From DASYLJ01 sp964432595 (lineage in GTDB: Bacteria > Desulfobacterota > Binatia > DP-6), in contig CAYSOF010000010.1 of NCBI GenBank assembly GCA_964432595.1, forward strand, positions 62,001-126,000: a stretch of DNA of 64,000 nt. Reading direction: 5' to 3'. A program made the position numbers and the translations under genes. Below the pieces are notes generated by a model. The model was not told the DNA's origin and ran no database searches. It saw nothing but the letters and a program-made list of their open reading frames with translations. This document shows positions 15,691 through 24,675 of this stretch, piece after piece; within the stretch, counting starts at the first letter, position 1; every line of letters begins with the position of its first letter.

Positions 15691-18009
15691 ATGAAGCGCT
15701 ACTCGACGACGATCGCTGCGGCCGCCCTGGGTGCGGCCCTCACACTGTGCGCACCGGCCGCCCGCGCGGCGACCGGCGCCCTGGACGCCATCGGCAAGGA
15801 CGGGACGTCGCGCGGCGGCTGCCCGCTCGAGCACACCGACGTGCGCGCGACCGTGTCGGGCTTCGTCGCCCGCGTGGTCGTCACGCAGCGGTTCCGCAAT
15901 CCCTTTCCCGAGCCCATCGAGGCCATCTACACGTTCCCGCTCTCCGAGCGCGGCGCGGTCGACGCAATGACGATGACCACCGGCGACCGCGTCATCGAGG
16001 GCGAGATCCACCGGCGCGAGGAGGCGCGGCGCATCTACGAGGCGGCGAAGGCGGCCGGCCAGGTGACCGCGCTGCTCGACGAGGAGCGGCCGAACGTCTT
16101 CACGCAGTCGGTCGCGAACCTGCTGCCGGACGCGGCGATCGAGGTGCGGATCGAATACGTCGAGCCGCTGCGGTTCACGGCCGGCACGTTCGAGCTGTCG
16201 GTGCCGACGGTCGTCGGGCCGCGCTTCAGTCCCGCGTCCACCGGCGACGCGGAGAAGGTCACGCCGCCGGTGACGCCCGAGGGCACGCGCGCGGGGCACG
16301 ACGTCTCGATCGCGGTCGACGTCGACGCCGGCGTGCCGATCCAGGCCGTGACGTCGGCGCTGCACGCGATCGACGTGCAGCGGCCCGTTCCCGAGCGCGC
16401 GACCGTCACGCTGCGCGAAGGCCGGACGCTGCCGAACAAGGACTTCGTGCTGCGCTGGGCGGTATCGACCGACCAGGTGCAGAGCACGTACCTCGCGCAT
16501 CGCACCGGTACGGGCGACGGCTACCTGAGCCTCGTCCTGCTGCCGCCCGCGCGTGTCACGCCGACCGATGCGGCGCCGAAGGAGCTGATCTTCGTCATCG
16601 ATCGCTCCGGCTCGCAGATGGGTGCGCCGCTCGAGAAGGCGAAGGAGACCATGCGCTACATCCTCGACCACATGCATCCGAACGACACGTTCCAGGTCGT
16701 CGACTTCGGCAGCACGAGCAACGTGCTCTTCCCGACGCCCCAGCTCGCGAGCCCCGCGATGAAGCGCCGCGCGCGGGCGTACATCGATGCGCTCGAGGCG
16801 AACGGCGGCACGATGATGGCGGACGCGGTCCAGCGCGTGTGCGCCATGCCGGCCGACGCGCATCGCCTGCGCGTCGTGACGTTCATGACCGACGGCTACG
16901 TCGGCAACGACTACGAGGTGCTCGGGCTCGTGCAGTCGCTGCGCGCGACGTCGCGCTGGTTCCCGTTCGGCACGGGCAACGGCGTCAATCGCTTCCTCAT
17001 CGACGGCATGGCGAAGATCGGCGGCGGCGAGCCCGACTACGTGCTCCTCCCCGCGTCGGGCGACGAGGTGGGGCGCACGTTCTGGGAGAAGATATCGTCG
17101 CCGGTGCTGACCGACGTGCAGGTCGCGTTCGAGGGGCTCGACGTCGTCGAGACGTTCCCCGTGCGGCACGCGGACGTGTGGGCGGAGCGGCCGCTCGTCA
17201 TCCAGGCGCGCTATCGGCGCGCGGGCACCGGCACAGTCGTCCTGACGGGGTACCGGCTGGGCAAGCCGTATCGGCAGGAGCTGGCCGTCACGCTGCCGGA
17301 GCAGGCGCCGGAGCACGCGGCGATCGCGTCGACGTGGGCGCGCGCCAAGGTCGACGCGCTGATGGCGCAGGATCTCCAGGCGATGCAGTCGGGGACGTTC
17401 CCGAAGCCGCTCGAGGAGCAGATCGTCGCGGTCGCCCTGCAGCACCGGCTGCTGACGAAGTTCACGTCGTTCGTCGCCGTCGAGCAGAAGGTCGTCGTCG
17501 AGGGCGGCGTCACGAAGACGGTGCGCGTGCCCGTCGAGATGCCCGACGGCGTTCGCTACGAGGGCATCTTCGGCGCCGGCGAGGCCGACGCGGCGGGCCC
17601 GTCCACGTCGCGGATGCGGGCGCAGGCTCCGATGACCGCGGGCGCGGCCAAGCTCGCGGCGCCGGCGGAAGGCCGACGGATCGCGCCGCCGCCGCCGCCG
17701 GTGCCGGAGCCCGAGGACTCGGCGGATCGGGAGGAGCTGTCTCCGCGTGAGGCGCGCCGGCTCGACGAGGCGCTGCGCATCCTTCTCGAGCGAGGGCCCG
17801 GGGCCGCGGGGGCGGCGCCGGTGGTCGACGGCTGGGTGCGCGTCGCCGTCGATCTCCGTGACGGCGGATCGGCGGTCGTACGAGCGTTGCAGGACGCGGG
17901 CCTGCAGTCCGAGTCGACCGCGGGCGGCACGGTCACGGGGCTCGTGCGGGTGGAGCAGCTGCGGGCGCTCGCGGCGGTACGCGGCATCCGGATGGTGCGG
18001 GCCGTATAG
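15691..18009 (+). CDS. Secreted VIT- and VWA-domain protein
   Basis: The 772-residue protein has a signal peptide (cleavage near ARA|AT, residue 27). A VIT (vault/inter-alpha-trypsin inhibitor) domain occupies about 38-170. The VWA domain starts at about 298, with the metal-ion adhesion motif D304-R-S306-G-S308, and THR/DG positions follow in GGTMMADAV and MTDGYVG. The C-terminal third is a beta domain plus a proline-rich linker (APPPPPVPEPED) and a small alpha/beta tail. Marine-proteobacterial sortase-linked and inter-alpha-trypsin-like proteins share this layout and act at the cell surface. No transmembrane or sorting signal is visible at the C-terminus. The gene is divergent from the ECF sigma/anti-sigma pair and may belong to its regulon. 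Confidence 0.87.
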   Translation: MKRYSTTIAAAALGAALTLCAPAARAATGALDAIGKDGTSRGGCPLEHTDVRATVSGFVARVVVTQRFRNPFPEPIEAIYTFPLSERGAVDAMTMTTGDRVIEGEIHRREEARRIYEAAKAAGQVTALLDEERPNVFTQSVANLLPDAAIEVRIEYVEPLRFTAGTFELSVPTVVGPRFSPASTGDAEKVTPPVTPEGTRAGHDVSIAVDVDAGVPIQAVTSALHAIDVQRPVPERATVTLREGRTLPNKDFVLRWAVSTDQVQSTYLAHRTGTGDGYLSLVLLPPARVTPTDAAPKELIFVIDRSGSQMGAPLEKAKETMRYILDHMHPNDTFQVVDFGSTSNVLFPTPQLASPAMKRRARAYIDALEANGGTMMADAVQRVCAMPADAHRLRVVTFMTDGYVGNDYEVLGLVQSLRATSRWFPFGTGNGVNRFLIDGMAKIGGGEPDYVLLPASGDEVGRTFWEKISSPVLTDVQVAFEGLDVVETFPVRHADVWAERPLVIQARYRRAGTGTVVLTGYRLGKPYRQELAVTLPEQAPEHAAIASTWARAKVDALMAQDLQAMQSGTFPKPLEEQIVAVALQHRLLTKFTSFVAVEQKVVVEGGVTKTVRVPVEMPDGVRYEGIFGAGEADAAGPSTSRMRAQAPMTAGAAKLAAPAEGRRIAPPPPPVPEPEDSADREELSPREARRLDEALRILLERGPGAAGAAPVVDGWVRVAVDLRDGGSAVVRALQDAGLQSESTAGGTVTGLVRVEQLRALAAVRGIRMVRAV

Positions 18010-18012
18010 CGC

Positions 18013-18741
18013 TCACCGTTCGGCGAACAGCGAGATCGCGACCGGAACCGGCGCGGCGCTCCAGGGGGGCGCCGCGCCGCGGTACTTCTGCTCGACGAGG
18101 CGCCGCGCGACCGCCGCTTCGCCGTCGTCGCCGAGGACGCGCGCCAGTCCCGCGAACGTGCGGCCGTCGATCGTGAGCTCGACCAGCGGGTCGTCGCGCA
18201 CGGCGCGCAGCCAGCGAGCCGTCGCGTCGCGGGCGAGCAGGTGGACGACGCCCGGCGCCGTGACGCTTTCGGCGAACCACACGCGCACGGGCTCGCTGCC
18301 GGCGGTGGTCAGCCAGGCATCGCGCGCGCGGGCCGTCGCATCGTCGAGCCGCGCGACGACCTCGTCGCCCGCGACCAGCAGCTCGCGCAGCAGCGAGCGG
18401 TGGCAGCGCGCCTCGTCGGTGCACGCCGACGAGCAGAGCAGGGTGACCGCCTCGCCGCGCTGGACACGCGCGGCGAGGTCGCGCAGGCGCGAGCGCGCGG
18501 GGTCGACCGCCATCTCGCGGAGGAACCGGCGGCGGTATTCGTCCCAACCGATCGGGTCGCGACCTTTGCCGTAGACGTCGGCGTGCAGCGGGACGCTCGG
18601 CGCGAGGTCCTTCCACCAGACGTCCCAGGTCTCGTCGGCCTTGGGCAGCCCTCGCGGACGATAGCGGCAGACGAGCACCCGCAGGCCGTCGCCGGCGCGG
18701 CGCGCATCGTCCCAGCGTCGGGTTCGGACGTTGGCGGCCAT
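18013..18741 (-). CDS. DUF488 protein with C-terminal DUF2255/nitroreductase-like domain
   Basis: The 242-residue protein has a DUF488 N-terminal domain: VRTRRWDDAR, LVCRYRPRGLPK, WWKDLAPSVPLH, then a conserved Cys block TLLCSSACTDEARCHRSLLRE at about 108-128. The last 90 residues (VRVWFAESVTAPGVVHLLARDATARWLRAV ... EQKYRG) look like a separate split-barrel domain similar to DUF2255 or deazaflavin-type nitroreductases. DUF488 proteins are small, uncharacterised and often carry the CHR motif of a thiol chemistry site. The fusion is not one I have seen described. Start ATG 18741 (MAANVRTRRW) was chosen; an in-frame ATG at 18753 is an alternative. It is convergent with the VIT/VWA gene, three bases apart. 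Confidence 0.7.
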   Translation of the reverse strand: MAANVRTRRWDDARRAGDGLRVLVCRYRPRGLPKADETWDVWWKDLAPSVPLHADVYGKGRDPIGWDEYRRRFLREMAVDPARSRLRDLAARVQRGEAVTLLCSSACTDEARCHRSLLRELLVAGDEVVARLDDATARARDAWLTTAGSEPVRVWFAESVTAPGVVHLLARDATARWLRAVRDDPLVELTIDGRTFAGLARVLGDDGEAAVARRLVEQKYRGAAPPWSAAPVPVAISLFAER

Positions 18742-18861
18742 CGCCCCCAGCATGGCACGCGGCGCGCCGCGTACCACCGGCCGGATCGTCCCGCCGGGAT
18801 GCCCGCCAGCTTGGCAGACTGTTTTCCGCGTGGCATTGAGCGCACGGGGAGGCTGTCGGCG

Positions 18862-20355
18862 ATGCGCGTGCTCTTCGTTCATCCGAGTCCGCTGATCTTT
18901 TCGGAGATCTACCTGAAGCTCGAGCCGCTCGGGCTGGAGACGGTCGCCGCGTCGGCGATCGCCGCCGGTCACGACGTCCGTCTGCTCGATCTCCAGGTGG
19001 AGGACCATGCCGCGTTCCGCACGCTGCTGACCACGTGGCGTCCCGAGGCGCTCGGCCTCTCGCTCAGCTACCTCGCCAACGTCCCCGAGGTGATCGACCT
19101 CGCGATCGAGGCGCGCCGTGCGCTGCCCGACTGCCGCGTCTTCGTCGGCGGGCACAGCGCCTCGTTCATCGCAGCGGACCTGCTCGAGCACGCCGGCGGT
19201 GCCATCGATTGCGTGGTCCGCGGCGAGGGCGAAGGCGTGACGCCGCAGATCCTCGAGTCGTTCGCCGGCGGCGGGCAGGCGCTCGAGACGCTGCCCGGCG
19301 TCGTCACCGCGAACGGCACCGGACCGGCGCCGCTGCTGGTGCCCGACCTGGAGCGGTACAAGCCCGCCCGGCATCTGTTGGCCAAGCGCCACAAGTACTT
19401 CATCGGCGAGCTCGATCCGTGCGCGTCGATCGAGTTCACGCGCGGCTGCCCGTGGGACTGCGCGTTCTGCAGCGCCTGGACCTTCTACGGGCGCAGCTAC
19501 CGCAAGCTGTCGGCGGAGTCCGCGGGCGAGGATCTCGCCCGCGTGAAGGAGCCGAACGTGTTCCTCGTCGACGACGTCGCGTTCATCCGCCCCGAGCACG
19601 GCATGGCGATCGCCGACCAGGTGGAGAAGCGCGGCATCAAGAAGCGCTACTACCTCGAGACCCGCGCCGACGTGCTGCTGCGCAACCGCGAGGTGTTCGA
19701 GCGGTGGACGAAGCTCGGCCTGCGCTACATGTTCCTCGGCATCGAGGCGATCGACGAGGAGGGCCTCAAGCACCACCGCAAGCGCGTCCACATGGGCGAG
19801 AACGAGAAGGCGCTCGAGGTGGCGCGCGAGCTCGGCATCGTCGTCGCGATCAACATCATCGCCGATCCCGACTGGGACGCGCGCCGCTTCGAGGTGATCC
19901 GGCAGTGGGCGCTCGAGGTGCCGGAGATCGTCAACATGACGGTCAACACGCCGTACCCGGGCACCGAGACGTGGCTCACGGAATCCCGTCGCTTCACGAC
20001 GCGCGACTATCGGCTGTTCGACGTGCAGCACGCGGTGCTGCCGACGCGGATGCCCCTGCCGGAGTTCTACGGCGAGTTCGCCAAGACGATCGACGTGCTG
20101 AACAAGAAGCACCTCGGCTGGCGCGCCGTGTACGACGTGTTCGGCATCACCATGCGGCTGCTCGCGCGCGGCCAGACGAACTTCCTCAAGATGCTGTGGA
20201 AGTTCAACGGCGTCTACAACGTCGAGCGTCTCTGCCGCGATCACCAGCAGGAGGTGAAGTACCCGCTGCGCCTCCCGCCGCCGCCGGTGACCGGTCGGCC
20301 GAAGTCGGAGGAGCTGTACGTGCACCATCCGACGGCGGTCGCGGCCGAGGCGTAG
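18862..20355 (+). CDS. hpnR: Hopanoid C-3 methylase HpnR (cobalamin-binding radical SAM)
   Basis: The 497-residue protein has an N-terminal B12-binding domain (residues 1-140, HPSPLIFSEIYLKLEPLGLE and VGGHSASFIAADLLEHAGG) and a radical-SAM domain. The cluster cysteines are Cys196, Cys200 and Cys203 (CPWDCAFC). It contains the blocks I associate with HpnR: LDPCASIEFTRGCPWDC, WTFYGRSYRK, YYLETRADVLLRN, INIIADPDWD and VNTPYPGTE. HpnR adds a methyl group at C-3 of hopanoids using SAM and methylcobalamin in bacteria such as Methylococcus. The gene is not in the hopanoid operon but 14 kb upstream of it. An SDR follows 71 bases later in the same direction. A GGGGAGG site precedes ATG 18862. Assignment as HpnR rather than a related B12-radical SAM methylase is from motif memory. 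Confidence 0.85.
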   Translation: MRVLFVHPSPLIFSEIYLKLEPLGLETVAASAIAAGHDVRLLDLQVEDHAAFRTLLTTWRPEALGLSLSYLANVPEVIDLAIEARRALPDCRVFVGGHSASFIAADLLEHAGGAIDCVVRGEGEGVTPQILESFAGGGQALETLPGVVTANGTGPAPLLVPDLERYKPARHLLAKRHKYFIGELDPCASIEFTRGCPWDCAFCSAWTFYGRSYRKLSAESAGEDLARVKEPNVFLVDDVAFIRPEHGMAIADQVEKRGIKKRYYLETRADVLLRNREVFERWTKLGLRYMFLGIEAIDEEGLKHHRKRVHMGENEKALEVARELGIVVAINIIADPDWDARRFEVIRQWALEVPEIVNMTVNTPYPGTETWLTESRRFTTRDYRLFDVQHAVLPTRMPLPEFYGEFAKTIDVLNKKHLGWRAVYDVFGITMRLLARGQTNFLKMLWKFNGVYNVERLCRDHQQEVKYPLRLPPPPVTGRPKSEELYVHHPTAVAAEA

Positions 20356-20426
20356 CGCGACGCCGTCGGGCTCGCGCTCCCGCGGTGGTGGCTCGAGTCC
20401 GTGCCGATGCGCTAAGGACGTCGGCC

Positions 20427-21200
20427 ATGAAGGATCTCTTCTCGGTGAAGGACAAGGTCGTCGTCGTGACCGGCGGCTCGCGGGGCATCGGCCTCATGAT
20501 CGCGCGCGGCTTCGTGGAGGGCGGCGCCAAGGTCTACATCTCGTCGCGCAAGAAGGACGTCTGCGACCAGGCGGCGGCGGAGCTCTCGAAGGTCGGCACG
20601 TGCATCTCGATCCCCGCCGACTGCGGCACGCAGGCGGGCTGCGACGGGCTCGCGAAGGCGATCGCCGAGCGCGAGCCGGCGGTGCACGTGCTCGTCAACA
20701 ACGCCGGTGCGAACTGGGGGGCGCCGCTCGCCGAGTTCCCCGACAGCGCGTTCGACAAGGTCTTCGCGCTGAACGTGAAGGGCGTCTTCCATCTGACCCG
20801 CGCGCTGCATCCGCAGCTGAAGGCGGGCGCCAAGCCCGGCGATCCCGCGCGGGTCATCAACATCGGCTCGATCGACGGTCTGCGCGTGCCGGTGCTCGAG
20901 ACGTTCTCGTACTCGTCGAGCAAGGCGGCAGTGCATCACCTGACGCGCGTGCTGGCCATCCGCCTCGCGCCGGACAACATCACCGTCAACGCCGTCGCGC
21001 CCGGGCCGTTCGAGAGCAAGATGATGCACGAGACGCTCGAGCGCTTTCACGACGCGATCGTCGCGTCGTGCCCGCTCGGACGCATCGGCGAGCCCGAGGA
21101 CATGGCGGGCGTCGCGATCTACCTCGCGTCGCGCGCGGGTGCCTACGTGACGGGGCAGGTGATTCCCGTCGACGGCGGCATCACCGTGCGTCCGTCCTGA
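20427..21200 (+). CDS. SDR family oxidoreductase (FabG-like)
   Basis: The 257-residue classical SDR has TGGSRGIG near residue 16, SSRK after beta-2 that favours NADP(H), NNAG near 92, the active-site serine in INIGSIDGLR and the YSSSK catalytic motif near 172. PVDGGITVRPS closes the chain. The sequence resembles 3-oxoacyl-ACP or gluconate-type reductases that lack membrane segments. Its position 71 bases after hpnR could mean hopanoid or acyl-chain reduction, but no substrate is indicated. A terminator hairpin follows. Confidence 0.85.
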   Translation: MKDLFSVKDKVVVVTGGSRGIGLMIARGFVEGGAKVYISSRKKDVCDQAAAELSKVGTCISIPADCGTQAGCDGLAKAIAEREPAVHVLVNNAGANWGAPLAEFPDSAFDKVFALNVKGVFHLTRALHPQLKAGAKPGDPARVINIGSIDGLRVPVLETFSYSSSKAAVHHLTRVLAIRLAPDNITVNAVAPGPFESKMMHETLERFHDAIVASCPLGRIGEPEDMAGVAIYLASRAGAYVTGQVIPVDGGITVRPS

Positions 21201-21232
21201 CGATCAGCCCGGGCGCCGGATCGCGGAAGAGA

Positions 21233-21268
21233 AACGGGGCCGACGCGTTCGCACGCGTCGACCCCGTT
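21233..21268. terminator. Bidirectional hairpin between convergent genes
   Basis: The arms AACGGGGCCGACGCG (21233-21247) and CGCGTCGACCCCGTT (21254-21268) pair with one mismatch around a six-base loop. The hairpin lies in the 105-base space between the SDR and the convergent BON-domain gene. The A-rich left flank (GAAGAGAA) gives a modest T-tract for the minus-strand transcript, so it probably ends both. Confidence 0.7.
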
Positions 21269-21305
21269 CCAACGCTCCTCGCTCTGCGCGGAGCGCCGAT
21301 GCGGC

Positions 21306-22202
21306 TCAGGTCTGGGTTCCCTTGCCGCTCGTCGTGCCGGACTTGGCGGCCGAGCCGGTCGGCTGTGCCGGCTGGCCGCTCGCGCCCTGTACCGTCAGGC
21401 GGTTGTGGACCTGGCGCACGCCGGACAGATCCTCGACGCACTCTTCCGCGCGTCGCTTCGCCTGGCGATCGTCGACGGTGCCTTCCAGCGTCACGTCGCC
21501 GGCCCGGACGGTGATCGTGATCTCGGTGGCGTCGACGAAGGGATCGGCCGTCAGGGCATCGCAGACGTCCTCGCGGATGCGGTCGTCCGAGCGCTGATAG
21601 CCGCGCGGCCCGCGACCCGCGTGACGCCCCTGGGACGCGCCGTGCTCGCCGCTCTCCCAGCCGCCGCCCCAGGCGGTCTCCTGACGGCCGCCGAACGAGC
21701 CGAGACGGCCGAAGCCGCCGACGCCGCCGCCCTGCGGCTCGAACCGGCTGCCGCCGCGCTCGTAGCCGCCCTGGTACGGCCGGCCTTCGTACTCGCCGAA
21801 GCCGCCGCGTTCGTAGTCGCCGTGGCGCCGACCCGCCTGCGAGGGATCGCGCGGCAGGTCGCGGCCCCACTGCCGCTCTCGGTCGCCCTGGCGTCCGAAG
21901 AGCCGATGCGGCTCCTCGAAGCTGCGGCCGCCGCCGCTCCAGCGGTAGTCCTGCTCGCGCTCGTAATCGCGCGGATCGCGCTGCTGCTGCCCGCCGTATC
22001 CGCTGCCGGAGAGGCGACGCGAGCGCCCGTGCTCCATGTCGCCGAAATCCTCGCGTGAGCCGCGGACGTTGCGCGGTGTGTATTCATCCTCGTCACGGAA
22101 ACGCCCGCCGGAGCGGTAGCGCTCGCGCTGTTCGTCGTCCTGACGGCCGCGATACTCCTCGGAGTAGTCCTGGCCATACCCGCCGTTGTGTCGCTCTGCC
22201 AT
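21306..22202 (-). CDS. BON-domain protein with long disordered Gly/Arg/Tyr-rich N-terminus
   Basis: The 298-residue protein has about 200 residues of low complexity rich in Gly, Arg, Tyr, Asp and Gln (GGYGQDYSEEYRGRQDDEQR, GGYERGGSRFEPQGGG). A single BON domain follows at about 205-280 (IREDVCDALTADPFVDATEITITVRAGDVTLEGTV). BON domains bind phospholipid surfaces and often sit in stress or envelope proteins such as OsmY. There is no signal peptide, so it is cytoplasmic unless exported by other means. The RG/YG-rich part resembles phase-separating RNA-binding proteins. The ATG 22202 has a Shine-Dalgarno AGGAGG. Possible regulatory palindrome at 22215. Confidence 0.8.
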   Translation of the reverse strand: MAERHNGGYGQDYSEEYRGRQDDEQRERYRSGGRFRDEDEYTPRNVRGSREDFGDMEHGRSRRLSGSGYGGQQQRDPRDYEREQDYRWSGGGRSFEEPHRLFGRQGDRERQWGRDLPRDPSQAGRRHGDYERGGFGEYEGRPYQGGYERGGSRFEPQGGGVGGFGRLGSFGGRQETAWGGGWESGEHGASQGRHAGRGPRGYQRSDDRIREDVCDALTADPFVDATEITITVRAGDVTLEGTVDDRQAKRRAEECVEDLSGVRQVHNRLTVQGASGQPAQPTGSAAKSGTTSGKGTQT

Positions 22203-22214
22203 TCGAGCCTCCTT

Positions 22215-22229
22215 CGAACGAAACGTTCG
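22215..22229. promoter_or_regulatory. Palindrome in the BON-gene leader
   Basis: CGAACG-AAA-CGTTCG is a perfect 6-base inverted repeat 13 bases upstream of the BON-domain start and just upstream of its Shine-Dalgarno. It could be an operator or a small RNA hairpin. The 188-base divergent spacer 22203-22390 otherwise holds no recognisable promoter. Confidence 0.35.
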
Positions 22230-22390
22230 GACCACCATCGAATGGAGCAAGTGCGATGCCGGCGGTGACGCCTCGCACGCGCGGGGGGGCCTGGCGTGCG
22301 GGCGGGCGCATTCTGTGGAAACGGCGGCGCCCGATTACACGACGCGGAATACGTTGACGCTGCTCGGTGCCATGTATTAGGCCCGTCCGC

Positions 22391-24670
22391 ATGTTCGGGA
22401 TCGTGATCCGCCCGTCGCTCCGGAGCGCTGCGTTGCTGTTCCTCGCCATGACCTCGCCGGTGGGAGCGGCCTGCCTCGTGCCGGCTTCGCCCTGCGCCGG
22501 TCCGGGCACCGCCGTCGGCGGCATGATCACGACCGATACGACGTGGACGCTCGCGGGATCGCCCTACGTCCTGACGGGCAACGTCGTCGTCCAGGCGGGC
22601 GCGACGCTCACGATCGAGGCGGGCGTCTGCGTCAAGGCCCAGGCGCAGCGCGGCATCACCGTCGACGGCGGCCTCGTCGCACGCGGGACGAGCGCCGACC
22701 CGATCTGCTTCACGACGGGCGTGCTGCCGCCCGCGCCGGGCGACTGGGCCGGCATCCGCTTCAACGACACCGCGGTGGACGCGACGTTCGACGTCGGCGG
22801 CAACTACGTGTCGGGGTCGATCATCGAAGGTGCGACGATCGAAGGCGCGGGCCATGCGCGGCCGCCCCTCCATCTCTTCCGGTCGGCGCCGTTCATCCAT
22901 CGCGTGCTGATCGGGCAGAACACCACGTTCACCGACGTCCCCGTCGTGCAGCTGGAGCAGGCGACGGGCGTCCGCTTCGTCGACAACGTCGTTGCCGACA
23001 ACCCGTACTTCGGATCGGGCGGCGCGCTGAACCTCGGCGGGAGCGGGATGGCGCTCGTCGAAGGCAATCGGTTCACGGGCAACGGCGCGAACGCGCAGAG
23101 CGGCCCGACGATCCAGGCGTACGGCGGGGCCGGGGCGCACGTGTTCCGGAACAACTTCGTGGCGGGTGCGATCGTCGGGGGCAACAACGCCGAGAACCAG
23201 TTCCTCGGCAACGTCATGAGCGCGATCGAGTACTCCGACTCGTTCACGTCGACGGGGACGCTGATCCGCGGCAACTACGTCGCCTCCGTCCGCATCGGTG
23301 GCGAGATCGACTTCACCGGGAACCTCGTGCGTGGGGGCGTCGGCGGGCCGGTGCTGGAGGCTGGCAATCGGCCGTCGCTCACGCAGAACGTCGTCACCGG
23401 CAACACCTGCGATGCGGTGAAGCCCGCGGTGCTGCTCTCGGGCGACGTCGCCGCGTTCTCGCAGAACGTCGTGGCGTTCAACGCCTGCCACGGCATCGAG
23501 AACCGGCAGGACGACGCGCCGATCGTCGACAACGGGATCCAGGGCAACCTGGGCTACGCGCTGGGGAACATCGCCCCCACCGCGCTCACCGCGACGAACA
23601 ACTGGTGGGGAACGAACAACTCCTCGGCCATCGCGGCACAGATCTGGGACTGCATCGACGAGATCGGGCGTGGCTGCGTCACGTACTCCCCGTTCGACAA
23701 CGCCCGGCTGCAGAACGTCTCCGTGACGCCGGCGAGCCTCGACTTCGGCATGGTGCCGATCGGATCGTCGGCGGACCGCAACCTCACCGTGCAGAACGTC
23801 GGCACGGAGGCGCTCACCGTCTACGCCGCGATCCGCGACGAGATCGACTTCCGGGTGGTCGGTCCGGCGCTGCCGCAGACGCTCGCGCCCGGCGCGTCGC
23901 TGGCCGGGGGGCCGCTCGTCGTGCGGTGCACGCCGACACGCGCCAGCGGCGTCGTCGGCACGCTCTACGTCACCAGCAACGATCCGGACAGCCCGGCGAC
24001 GGCCATCGCGCTCGAGTGCAACGGTCCGCCCGTCACCACGACCACGACCTCCAGCACGAGCACCACCACGACCTCCAGCAGCACCACGACGACGATCTGC
24101 ACGGACCCCGACGCCGACGGCCTCTGCAGCGCCTCGGACAACTGCCCTGCCGTCGCCAACCCGGCGCAGGACGACGTCGACGAGGACGGGCTCGGCGACC
24201 CGTGCGACCCGGCGGACGGCACGTTGGCCCTGTCGCAGGTGACGATGCGTCGCTCGTCGACCTTCGGCAGTCCCAACGCGAGCGTCAAGTTGAAGGGCAC
24301 GGTCGTCACCGATCCCGGCGACGGCGACGCGTTCTCCGCGGCCGAGGGCTTCACCGTACGGGTGCGGGACGGCGCCGCCGCCGACGCGGTACGCTTCTGG
24401 TCGGCGGCGGAGTGCACGACGAGCCCGAGCGGCAAGGTGGTCTGCCGCAGCACCGATCGGCTCGCGAAGCTCACGGCCAGCCGGATCAAGACGGCGCCGT
24501 CGAACTTCAAGCTGACGCTCCAGGTGCGGGGTCTCGTCATCGCCGGACCGTTCAGCGATCCCGCCACCGTCGTGCTCAGCCAGGGTCCGCTCGTCACCGG
24601 GCTCGACCGGACGGGGGCCGTCGGCACCTGCAAGGGCGTCACGACGACCATGAGCTGCAAGGCGCCGTAG
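22391..24670 (+). CDS. Secreted parallel beta-helix protein with choice-of-anchor-type domain
   Basis: The 759-residue protein starts with a signal peptide (cleavage near GAA|CLV, about residue 27). Residues 50-440 hold repeated short strands typical of a right-handed parallel beta-helix (VVQAGATLTIEAGVCV, NVVADNPYFGSGGALNL, GNRFTGNGAN, NWWGTNN). Residues about 448-550 form an Ig-like choice-of-anchor/HYDIN-type domain (LDFGMVPIGSSADRNLTVQNVG). A Thr/Ser-rich linker follows, then one thrombospondin-type-3 calcium repeat (DPDADGLCSASDNCPAVANP). The last 140 residues are beta-rich and hold no recognised anchor. It is a surface or extracellular protein, perhaps carbohydrate-binding. ATG 22391 was chosen over the in-frame ATG at 22367 because it starts the signal peptide directly. 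Confidence 0.8.
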   Translation: MFGIVIRPSLRSAALLFLAMTSPVGAACLVPASPCAGPGTAVGGMITTDTTWTLAGSPYVLTGNVVVQAGATLTIEAGVCVKAQAQRGITVDGGLVARGTSADPICFTTGVLPPAPGDWAGIRFNDTAVDATFDVGGNYVSGSIIEGATIEGAGHARPPLHLFRSAPFIHRVLIGQNTTFTDVPVVQLEQATGVRFVDNVVADNPYFGSGGALNLGGSGMALVEGNRFTGNGANAQSGPTIQAYGGAGAHVFRNNFVAGAIVGGNNAENQFLGNVMSAIEYSDSFTSTGTLIRGNYVASVRIGGEIDFTGNLVRGGVGGPVLEAGNRPSLTQNVVTGNTCDAVKPAVLLSGDVAAFSQNVVAFNACHGIENRQDDAPIVDNGIQGNLGYALGNIAPTALTATNNWWGTNNSSAIAAQIWDCIDEIGRGCVTYSPFDNARLQNVSVTPASLDFGMVPIGSSADRNLTVQNVGTEALTVYAAIRDEIDFRVVGPALPQTLAPGASLAGGPLVVRCTPTRASGVVGTLYVTSNDPDSPATAIALECNGPPVTTTTTSSTSTTTTSSSTTTTICTDPDADGLCSASDNCPAVANPAQDDVDEDGLGDPCDPADGTLALSQVTMRRSSTFGSPNASVKLKGTVVTDPGDGDAFSAAEGFTVRVRDGAAADAVRFWSAAECTTSPSGKVVCRSTDRLAKLTASRIKTAPSNFKLTLQVRGLVIAGPFSDPATVVLSQGPLVTGLDRTGAVGTCKGVTTTMSCKAP

Positions 24671-24675
24671 TCGGC

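Noticed and set aside
24040..24100. Short tandem ACC/AGC repeats inside the beta-helix gene
   Set aside because: They encode a Thr/Ser linker and are not a microsatellite of independent interest.
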